64,000 nt of DNA from Gonium pectorale (taxonomy: Eukaryota > Chlorophyta > Chlorophyceae > Chlamydomonadales > Volvocaceae), in assembly GCA_001584585.1 (NCBI GenBank), contig LSYV01000009.1:1800120-1864119 (forward strand). Reading direction: 5' to 3'. The notes under the pieces are model-generated. The model made no database searches and was not told where the DNA came from. It saw only the letters and a program-made list of their open reading frames with translations. Position 1 is the stretch's first letter; the number at the start of each line of letters is the position of its first letter. This document shows positions 16,007 to 26,400 of the stretch, one piece after another. Both the position numbers and the translations under genes were made by a program.

Positions 16007-19000
16007 ATGGACCTTCTCCTATCTGCGGTGGAGGTGGTCCGCCGAGACCCAGAGGACCTTGAAGGATGTGAGACGCTTATTGTCGCGAACTACCAGCGAA
16101 ACAACTGGCTCAAGGTCGGGGCTGCCCTGCTGGTCATCCATGACACGGCTTTGTTCAAAAAGTCGGGTGCGGACTCCTTCTCAAACTACATCTCCACCAA
16201 GGCGGACTTCGGCTTCGGCCCGCGCCAAGCCCTGCGCCTCCTCGCGGCAACAAAGCTTGCCAAGATATTCCCGCCCACAATCGCACTTCCTACGAGCGAA
16301 CGGCAGGCAAGAGCGCGAGCAGGCCGGGGCTGGGCGGCCCGCAGTGGCCCGTGGGCGCGTTTGGGGCAACTCTCGCCCGGAGCTCCATTCTTGCCACAAA
16401 TGATAATCGATGCTGTAAATAATGCATCTTGGGTCCCTGGACCCGCTATTTCAGGCTTGCCTGTTGCATGGTCCCCATCACTGTCGTCAGCAACTAACTC
16501 CCGCGCCATGCGGCTATGCCTCGGACTATGCTGACATCCTTCGTCGTGTTCACGCCGGCCAAGACGCTTATTCTCGAGATGCCCATCGACAGCAGCAACC
16601 GGCCCCCGCCACGCCCGTCCTGAAATTTTCCTTGCCCCGCCCATCTCCTTACTCCATCCCCGTCCCCCGTTCCTTCCTCTTGTGAATGCCCTCCAAGCAG
16701 CCACTGTCCTTTCCTCCCCTCCTTTCCCTCCTTTCCCTCCTTTCCTCAACACCCCCTTTCCCTACTCGTCCCCAGGTCCGCGCGCTCGTGGGCCTGGAGC
16801 CTCGCAAGGCCATCAAGACATGGGTCAAGGCCAACCTCATCAGCCAGGAGACCGGGGTCCCGCTGACGCATCGCCTGGTTGAGAGCGTCCTGTCAAAGGA
16901 CATCCCAGAGTCCTACCGGGCCGCCTGCGCCGAATGGCGCGACTATGTGCACCCCGAGTCCGAGTACTACCGCACGCCCTACCACATAGTCGCGGCGGTC
17001 AAGCGTCTCTTCAACGGCACTATTGACCTGGACGCATGCAGTGACGAGCTGGCGCAGGTGGGGCGGTGGGGTTCGGGAGTGAGTAATGTGGGCGCGGCGG
17101 GCAGTAGGGAGGAGTGGCGAGCCGGCTAGGCGGGCCTGGCGCAGGCGAGGACGGGGAGGACGGGAGGCGCGGGTGTAGGCGGGCTGCCTCCGCGGGGTCG
17201 GCTGGGCAAAGGCGGCCGAGGGTGGAAAAGGTCGGGTGGGGGACGAGGGACACAAGTTCTGAGGCTGGCGCGGGTGTGGATGCAGGGGACAGGAGTCGGC
17301 TTGAGGCGTTGGCGCCGTTAGGACGAAGCGAGGCGCAATTGGTGTTTTTTCCGAGTGCCCACGCAAGGAACGCAGTGCCGCTTGGTCTTGAGCCAGGACG
17401 CGATGGTATGAGCGCAGCGGCGCGTGCTCTCACGCGTTTTGCGTCAATTGCCGATTTTGTTGTCTGACAGGTGGGCATCGCCGCTGGCCGCTTCTACTCG
17501 GCTGAGGACGACGGACTGCAGCCGGGCAACCCCTGGAGCGGCAACGTGTACGTGTTCCCGCCAGTGGGGATGCACGGCAACAGCATGCTGCAGGTCAGTC
17601 AGTCAGTCAGGGGGTGGCGGGCCCGCTGGTGCCGGCGGTTGCCCGTGTAAGAGCGTTAGGTGTTGCTCCGGGCAAGGCACGTACGGCATGCGGTGATGGC
17701 CCACGGGCCTAGATACGGTGGAGCATGGAACGGCGGCGCTCAAGGCGGGCTGTCCCAGTGCGGATTGCGGCCCGGAGCGTTCGTGTTGCCACTGTGATGG
17801 CCCATGTTGCTACTGTGGTGGGAGGCGGATGGCACAATGCGTGCGTGCCTACCCGCCCGCCCCCATCTGCTGCACCTTGATGAGAGCGGAGGTTTGCTCC
17901 TTGGGGACCAGGCGCGGGAGGAGGCGTGCCGCGCAGTCCCCCGCATTCAGCAGCTACCCAGTACAGCGCAATGCGAAGCGCACACCTACCAATAGACAGC
18001 CACGCCCATGTCTCACTCTCTGCTCCTAGCTTGCTTCATTCCCAAGGCCGGAGTCGTGTTGAAGTGGAACGACGCATATGACGAGCGTAAGCGCGAAAGT
18101 GATGGTGTTATTGTAGGACCCAGCTCCAGAGGGAGTCGAAGGGATGATGTCCTGAGTCGTGTGCCGACCCTGTCGTCCCATGCTCGCCGCCCCCAGGGTC
18201 TGTTCCTTGACCGGGCCATCAACGAGCACAAGGCCGGCCGTGTGACTCAGGTGGTCCTGCTGCTCAAGGTGGCAATCGGGCAGAAGTGGTTCGCCAAGGT
18301 CTTCGAGTACCCGCACTGCTTCCTGGGTGAGAAGCCCTCCAAGCCGCAGCCGGCGGCGCCGCCCGACTGGGGTGTCCCAGAGCCGGACTCGACGGCGGCG
18401 GCGCTCATGGCGGCGACGGCGGCGCTGATGAATGCCGGGCCCGGCGGCAGCCCCGTGCACGAGGGTGGCGGCGGCGGCCGGCGGCGCAGCGCGGCAGCAG
18501 CTGCGGCGGACGATGATGACGATGACGGCGGCGGCGGACCGGGGACATCCAGCAGCCGCAAGCGGTCCGCGGCGGCGGCGGATGTGGGCGGCGGCAGCGG
18601 CGGGCGGGCGCTGCGGCCGCGCCGCTCCAAGGCAACAGCATCTGTGGCCATGGCGACTGCCGCAGCGGCGGCGGCGGAGGATGAGGAGCTTGACTTGGAA
18701 AAGGAGCTGGAGGGGCCGTCGCCGCTGACGGCAGACCCCGCTGCCGAGGCAGCGGCGGCGAAGCCAAAGCTCACCGCCGCCGAGCGGAAGGCCGCGGCGG
18801 CGGCCAAGCGCGCTGCCAACGCCGCCGCCAAGGCGGCCAAGAAGGCGGAGGCGGAGAAGGCTGCGCAGCAGGAGCAGGAGGAGCTGGCGGCGGCGCAGCA
18901 GCAGCAGATGCACGAGTTCTTCGCAGCGCACCAGGCGGCGATGGCTGCGGCCGGCGGCGACCCCATGCTGGCCGCCGGTCTGGGAATGGGCCTTGGCGGA

Positions 19001-21942
19001 CCCATGGGTCTGATGGGTCCCGGCGGCCCGGGCGGCATGCCGGGGCACATGGACCCTGCCACAGCCGCTCAGCTCGCGGGGCTTGGCCTGGCCGGTTTCG
19101 GCTCCGGTGCCGGCCCCGGCGGCGGCCAGCACCAACTGTTCGGCGCGCCGGGCGCCGGCGGTCCGCCTGGCGGGGGGCCCATGGGCGGCCCCATGGCGCA
19201 GCTGATGGGCCACCCTGGCGGCATGATGGGTGGTCTGGGTTCCCTGGGGCTGGGTCCCATGCATATGGGACCTGGGCCGCACGGACCCATGGGTCATCTA
19301 AGCCTGCCGCCCCTGGGCTTAGCGCCACCAGGGCCGGGCCAGCAGCTGGGCGGCATGCAGCTGCCCCCCATGCAAGTGGGCGTGGGGCCGGCGGGACCTC
19401 ACGGCATGCAAGTAGGCGTGGGGCCGCACCACCCCATGCAGGTGGGCGTGGGCATGGTGGCCGGGCCCATGGGACTCCTGATGCCCCCGGGCATGGGCCT
19501 GCACATGAACGGACCCACGGGTCAGATGGGGCACCGCAGGGNNNNNNNNNNNNNNNNNNNNNNNNNNNNNNNNNNNNNNNNNNNNNNNNNNNNNNNNNNN
19601 NNNNNNNNNNNNNNNNNNNNNNNNNNNNNNNNNNNNNNNNNNNNNNNNNNNNNNNNNNNNNNNNNNNNNNNNNNNNNNNNNNNNNNNNNNNNNNNNNNNN
19701 NNNNNNNNNNNNNNNNNNNNNNNNNNNNNNNNNNNNNNNNNNNNNNNNNNNNNNNNNNNNNNNNNNNNNNNNNNNNNNNNNNNNNNNNNNNNNNNNNNNN
19801 NNNNNNNNNNNNNNNNNNNNNNNNNNNNNNNNNNNNNNNNNNNNNNNNNNNNNNNNNNNNNNNNNNNNNNNNNNNNNNNNNNNNNNNNNNNNNNNNNNNN
19901 NNNNNNNNNNNNNNNNNNNNNNNNNNNNNNNNNNNNNNNNNNNNNNNNNNNNNNNNNNNNNNNNNNNNNNNNNNNNNNNNNNNNNNNNNNNNNNNNNNNN
20001 NNNNNNNNNNNNNNNNNNNNNNNNNNNNNNNNNNNNNNNNNNNNNNNNNNNNNNNNNNNNNNNNNNNNNNNNNNNNNNNNNNNNNNNNNNNNNNNNNNNN
20101 NNNNNNNNNNNNNNNNNNNNNNNNNNNNNNNNNNNNNNNNNNNNNNNNNNNNNNNNNNNNNNNNNNNNNNNNNNNNNNNNNNNNNNNNNNNNNNNNNNNN
20201 NNNNNNNNNNNNNNNNNNNNNNNNNNNNNNNNNNNNNNNNNNNNNNNNNNNNNNNNNNNNNNNNNNNNNNNNNNNNNNNNNNNNNNNNNNNNNNNNNNNN
20301 NNNNNNNNNNNNNNNNNNNNNNNNNNNNNNNNNNNNNNNNNNNNNNNNNNNNNNNNNNNNNNNNNNNNNNNNNNNNNNNNNNNNNNNNNNNNNNNNNNNN
20401 NNNNNNNNNNNNNNNNNNNNNNNNNNNNNNNNNNNNNNNNNNNNNNNNNNNNNNNNNNNNNNNNNNNNNNNNNNNNNNNNNNNNNNNNNNNNNNNNNNNN
20501 NNNNNNNNNNNNNNNGGGCCCCCATGGGCTTCCCCGGCGGCCCGGGCGGCCCTATGGGGCTGCTGCCGCCGCCGGGAATGGGCTTGCCGCCTCCGGGGGC
20601 GCTTGGCGGCCCGGGACCGCACGACCAGCTGCCGCCGCAGCAGCCCCTGGACTTCGGGTCGCAAGGGCTGCAGCTCCAGCTGCCGCCGCTTCAGCAACTG
20701 CAGCAGCAGCCGGGCCAGCAGCAGCATCCGGGACTGGCGGGCGCAGGAGGCCAGGCCGTGGCGGCGGCGCAGGCGATGGGCATGCCCGATGCGATGAGCC
20801 TGGCGGCGGCGCAGCTGTCGGCGTTGGTGGAGGGCGGCGGTATCCTCATGCCGCCGCCGCCGACGCAGCAACTAAAACAGGACCAGGGGGTGGCTGCCGC
20901 AGCCGGCGCGGGTCCCGCGCCAGCAGCGGATGGGCTGCAGTCGGCGCCGCCACACGGCGCCGCTGCCGCCGACGCTGTCGCTCAGCTCCTTGCGGCGCCG
21001 CTGCCCGCCCAGGGCGGCGGTGCCGATACGCAGGGCGGCGGCGGCGCGGCTGCCGTCGGCCAGCCCGAGCAGTCATTGGCCGACCTTCTGGCGTCAGCCG
21101 GAGCGGCGTCGGTGGAGGTCCCCGCCAACGGGACGCTTGTGGAGGTGCTCCCGTTGGTGGTGGACATGGCGCCCGCGGCTCCGGTGCAGCCCGAGTCCGT
21201 TCAGCCGCCGATGGCGCCCTCGGCAGCGCCCCTTGGAGAACAGGCCGCCGGTGCGGCGCCATCCGCAGCCGCGGTTGCGGCGGTTGCCATGGAAGTCGCG
21301 GCGGCAGCCCAGGCGCCGACATCCGGCCACGGCCAGCCAGGACCGGATGCGAAGCCGGCGCCCGAGCAAGTCCACGGCGGTTCGGAAGCAGCGGCGGGTG
21401 ATGCTGCCGGAGCTGGGCCGGCAGCTGAGTCTGGAGCAGCGCCGGTCGCGGGCGGTGCCGGCGATGCAGCTGGTACCCACGGGGCAGCGGCGGCGGGCCC
21501 GGTGCCCATGGACACAGCGTCCCCCGGGGAGGCGCCGCCCGCTACCGCTGTGGCGGCGCCGGCTGAGAACGGCGGCGCTGCCGGCGGCGTGGCCCCCGCC
21601 GCCGCCGCGGCGGCTGATGGTACGCCAGCGCCAGAGGCGGACGGGGCCGCCGACGCCGCTACTGCGAATGGTGGCAGCGGCGGAAAGGGCAAGGGCAAGC
21701 GCGGCAAGTCCACTGGCAGCGGCGCCGGGCCGAGCAGCGCACGCGAGGGACGGGGCGGCGGGTCTGCCGCCGCTGCGGCGGGCGGCAGCTCCGCCACGGT
21801 GGCGCAGACGCCGCTCGAGCCCGGCGAGGTGTACAACCCCCGTGGCAGCGTCATCGTGTACATTGGGAAGAACACCAAGCTGTTTTGCCAGATCTTCTCC
21901 GAGCTGGGCCACATACCTGGCTACAACGCTTGGTCCCGTTAG
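16007..21942 (+). CDS. Phage-type Dam adenine-methyltransferase homologue with altered catalytic motif and large disordered insertion
   Basis: Exons 16007-16306, 16776-17057, 17471-17593, 18197-21942; the first intron has a GC donor (CAG/GCAAGA). Exon 1 and early exon 2 (about residues 1-140) resemble the helical phage/plasmid domain with pattern IHDTALFKK, FGFGPRQALRLLAA, LPTSERQVRALVGL. Then comes the phage Dam fold: TPYHIVAAVKRLF, IDLDACSDELAQ (motif I region), RFYSAEDDGL, WSGNVYVFPPVG (active-site loop, normally NPPYG), VTQVVLLLKVAIGQKWF, and finally RGSVIVYIGKN and CQIFSELGHIPGY at the very C-terminus. Between EYPHCFL and RGSVIVYIG lies a Gly/Met/Ala/Pro/Gln-rich insertion of over 800 visible residues plus a 974-N gap. 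The frame differs on the two sides of the gap, so its size is not exact. The substrate is DNA in the phage family; activity here is doubtful because of FPPV. Confidence 0.72.
19542..20515. other. 974-N assembly gap within the Dam-like gene
   Basis: The gap falls in the repetitive Gly/Met-rich insertion. The open frame before it (position modulo 3 = 2) and after it (modulo 3 = 1) differ, so the number of N is an estimate or an intron is hidden. Confidence 0.95.
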
Positions 21943-23448
21943 AACTTTGGTGGGTCCCAGTACCAGTAGGCTTCCGGCTTCGGCGCGTTTGGGGCCTCGC
22001 CGGCCTGCGTGAGGCCCCCATGTGCGGGCTCCGACCGCGTGGGCGAGGGTGCGGGGGGTCGAAGCGATGCTGTCCGGCGTGGGCGTGGGTGCGGGCGCGG
22101 GGGGCACTTGTACATGTCCTTCCTCACTGAATCGTATCAGCCCCTGCGTGGGGAGCCTTTATATATGTTATTGCTTTGCGCGTACCGTGTCGCGTGGTTG
22201 GCATCGTTGGTTTCCGGGCGTGGATGATGCGCTACGGCCGGGGATTGGCGTATGCGTTTGCGTTGGCTTGGCTTGGGATGCAAACGACCGGAAGGCCGTC
22301 GCGTGCCGCCACGTGCTACCGCGCATATATGCTCGCGGGACTTTTTGGAAGGCACTGCGGGTGCGGCCATTGGATGCTGACGTGCTCGTGGCGGTTTGTT
22401 CAAAGACGAAACCCTGTTGGCAGCGGTAACCGGGCGCGCGTCGAAGGCACCTTTGTGCGCACTCTTACGGGCACGAGTGCGCACGAGTATGAGTACCGCA
22501 TGCGAGACTGATGGTCGTACGTGCCACATTGTCAGGCAGCTGTTTGTTGGTTTTCGTGCGGTGTACCGGTATGTATCATGTGTGGATAGCGCTGGGCCCG
22601 CTGGGAAGGAGTAGGGAGGGCTGGGCAGACAGCGCTGCGACCGTGGAATGCGCTGTTGCACCGGCTGGCTGGCGGTTCAGCGGCCGGGAGCGGTAGATAT
22701 TTCGCCAGGCGTGTGAGAAAGAGGACCGTGCGGGCACGGCAGGCGAGTGGGTGCATCGTCGGGCGAGGCGTGCACTCTAGATGCGTACTCCGTGCGTCTG
22801 TGGGCCACGCGGATTGCCGTGCGCGTCAGAGCGGCGGCCCCCCCTCAAGCCTAAACTGTGCCGACCCGTGTGTCTTGCATCGTTCGGGGCAGGTGAGCGA
22901 GTCATTGCCGGAGTATTAACCTTGAGTAATGACGGAGGAGTGCAGGGCCTGGGTGCGTGCTCAATGCAGAGGGTGGTCTGGGGGCACTTGCGGCCAAGAG
23001 AAAAGGCGAGGCAACACTTTATCGACTATAGAAGCAGTTACACCGTCGAGTAACCGGGGCCTGCGAGGCCGCAGGGCTCCATGCAGAAACCGTGTGGCTG
23101 CACGTGACCCAGCTGCAAGATTGAGCACCAGTAAGCCTTTGGTCTCACGGCGGTACTGGAGACTGCTGATGACTCCAGTATCGTGCTGGGCGTACCTCCA
23201 GCTAACGCGCATTGGCAACATATCTCCAGGTACCTATTGTTGGAGTGACGTGCCAGAACATACCGCGGACGCATCTCATCGCCTTCGTACACTGCAGCTC
23301 TCGAGGGCGCTCGTACAGCCCACTCCCACTCGCACGCATAAAACGCAGCTCAATGCTCCTCCTCTTCGCGCACAGCCAGCGAAACAACGCTTCTGCCAGC
23401 TCCTCCGAGCTTTGACACAAGCACACTCCGAATCGCTCAATGCCCGCC
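21943..23448. other. Convergent 3' region of the Dam-like and OPR genes
   Basis: Between the stop codons of two convergent genes. I find no supported exon. No TGTAA is visible on plus after 21942 up to 23000, so the 3' end of the Dam-like gene is undefined; on minus TGTAA occurs at the OPR stop itself and at 23038-23042. Confidence 0.45.
23038..23042 (-). promoter_or_regulatory. TGTAA polyadenylation signal (OPR gene)
   Basis: TTACA on plus, about 400 bases beyond the OPR stop codon. A second TGTAA overlaps the stop codon at 23449-23453. Confidence 0.4.
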
Positions 23449-26400
23449 TTACAGCATGCCCTCCACCACAATCTCCTCCTCCCCATGCCCCGCTTCGGGG
23501 CCAGCGGTGGCGGCGGCCAGCGGCGCTGCCACTGACCCGTGGGTCGCCTGCGGGCCCCCGGCCATGGCCGGGAACACCGCCCCACTGGTACCGCCTCTGG
23601 CGGCTACTCCCCGCCCGCCTAATAACGGCAGCAGTGCAGCTGCCAGCTGCTGCTGCTCCTCGGGGCTCATGACCTTGGCGTAGCGGGCCGACACGTCGGC
23701 GCAGGCCTGGGGGTGACGGGACCGGTGGGTGTGGGGCGGGCAGGCGGCGGCGGTTTACACCATGACAGCAAGAACAAGGCGAAATAAAAAAAATCATGCG
23801 CGATCCCGGGCGTGCGCGGTACACAGCGCTGGATCCTGCGGCATAGACAGCCGTAAACGCCCAGCCTTTACAAGCGCACCGCCAACCAGTGCGCCAACCA
23901 GCGACCCCACCCCTGCATCCGCAAACCCGCGCCACTCGCGGCGCGCCACGTACCTGCAGCCACTCTTGCGTCGGCGTGAGCCCCAGGCTGGACAGCCAGC
24001 TGGCCGTGAGCACCAGCTCGCTGGGCGCGTAGCGCATGCGCCCCAGCAGCCGCGCGCTGGCAGACCACCAGGACGACAGCCACGGGGCGCCGGGGCGGGC
24101 CGACGCAGCCAGCCGCGCCGTCGACGAGTACGGCAGCGGCGACGGTGCCGCGCCGGCGTCAGCGCCGGCGTTGCCTCCTGTGGCGGAGGAGGAGGGAGCC
24201 GGCGGCGGGAGCCCGGCGGCGGTTCCGGCCGTGGCGACAGCGCCCGCGGCGTGCAGCTGGTGCAGCTGGAAGGCCGAGACGAGCAGCGTGAGCAGCTGCA
24301 GGGCGCTGCAGTCCGCCAGGCGGGGGGCGCTGCTGGATTCGAAGCGCTGCAGCCACGACAGCGGTGCACGGGCCTGCACGGGGTGGGGGCCATTGGGGTG
24401 GAACGCGGTTATCACTGGAGTTGCCGGAGGCGCATGCTACCCCTAACCCTACATGCCTAGCGATATCTTCCATTAGGCATATATTGATAAGACGCACAAG
24501 GATAACAGCAGTAGTTAGTAACCGATGGACTTCAGTTCCCGTCGTTTTGGTCATACGCTGAGAGGAGGGTGCTCGACACGGGGCGGGTGGCTGAGTGCAT
24601 TGTCCGCCCATGAAAGGTTTGCGGGTAGAGGCAGTAATCACAGGCATTACTTGTTGACAGGCCCAGGTAGAGGCGGCCAATAATGAATGCAAGGGGAACA
24701 CCGCACGCTAGGCAGGACCAAGCGGTTGGCATCATGAGAAGGGTACGGAACAGGGGCTGGTCCGTGTGGAGCGCCGCCCCGCGTGCCCCGACTCTGCCGG
24801 CCTCTCTGGCCCCTCTCACTTGCAGGAGCACCAGCGCCGGCAGCAGGCTGCTCCAGGTGCTGACCCCGAACCGGCCCCAGCAGCGGTACGTGGCCAGCAG
24901 CATCTTGAGGAGCCATTCCTAAGGTGTGAGGGAGGAAGGGAGGAAAAGTCGGGGACTCCAGCCATTGAGTGAGCGAACATTGTACTGTTTAGCAGCCTTT
25001 CCCGAGTTATCTAGGGCGTTATTGAGGTGTCCGGCCCAGCGCAAGGGCCCGCCAAGAGATCGGAGGTATCGTGCCGTACCATGTGTGATACATACACTGT
25101 GCCCTTATCGAGTTATCGTACCTGCGGTGGCCGCACGCCCAGCGCGTGCAACGACGCCATGAGTGTGCTGAAGTGCTGCGCCTCGAAGGACGGCTGCGAT
25201 GCGCGCACCAGGGCTGCCCGCAGGCAGAGGGCCGTCCAGGCCTCGTTGGGGCGCAGGCCCAGCGATGACATGGCCTGCATCCCGGGGTGGTCGGGGGTTG
25301 GGTGAATTTGGGGGGGGGGGGCGCAGGGGTTGCAGAAAGGGCAGAGAGCGGCCTACACTACGACAGCCCTGTGGCGCGCGCCCTGTGCCCTCCCCTGGGG
25401 CCCTCCCCGTCGCTCGTCCCGCGGCGCCCCCGCTCGCAGAAGCGCACCTGCAACAGCGCCACCAGCGCCCGCGGAGACATTTGGTTCTGCGGAGGAAGCG
25501 GATGGGGGCGAGGACGGGCACAGGCAGCGGAGGGGCCAACGAGTCGCTCGTGCTGCCGCTGCCAGCAGGATGACCGGCATTGGCACCGTCCTCTATCCGG
25601 GTGTTCACCGGTATGAACCCGCGCCGTGAGCTCGCCAGCGCATGCGGACGACCCCCGGACTGCGCCAACTGTGTTTTCCCACGGACTCGTCACCCATGGA
25701 CCCGTGAACATCCGCGTCAGCCTCCCTCGCAAGCGCTTACAGCGCAACCTGCTTGGCCCCGTTCTTTGCCCTTTCCGCGTGTTTCGCTGCCTCCGTTGGT
25801 CGCTAATTGAACCGCTTGTCGCCGCTGCCCGCCCTCCATCCCCTTGTCAGGAACAGTCCTTATGTGGTTTAAGCAAGTTTCAGTCCCCCCAGGTAGGCCC
25901 GCGCTCGTGAGGCCCAGACTGCGCAGTTGCGTCCGTACGCTAGGAGGGGCAGGGGCAGGTGGGTGCCCACCACTTCTCATCATCTACAGCGTTCCCAGCC
26001 CGGCGCCCAGGTATGTGACAAGCGGCTTGTTCACGCTGACTTCTCACAGGTCCATCGGCTACACCTCCGCCACGCCCTCCAGACGGGCACCGGTTTTTGG
26101 CTCACCGCGTTACGTCCCGGTCCCCCTTGCCTTCACAAACACCGACCCATCCACCCAGCCGAGTGACGCACCTCCTTCATGAGCACGGTGCTCCTCCACA
26201 TCAGCCGCGCCGTCCAGCGGCCGTCCGGTACCACGCCCCACGCCGCCAGCGAGCCCGCCAGGTTGGCCAGGTGCAGGTCGGCGCAACGGTTCTTGAGCGC
26301 GGAGCGCGAGGCGTCGAGCAGCGCGGCCACCCAGGCAGGCGGCGGCTCGATGCTGAGGCGGCGCAGCGCGGTTACCAGCGAGGCTGCGCAGGTGGTGTCG

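Noticed and set aside
18771..20525. 584-residue minus-strand open frame opposite the Dam-like gene
   Set aside because: Most of it is N and the rest is the antisense of the Gly/Met-rich insertion.
24435..24460. Telomere-like CCCTAACCCTA
   Set aside because: Only about two units, inside an intron, with no array.
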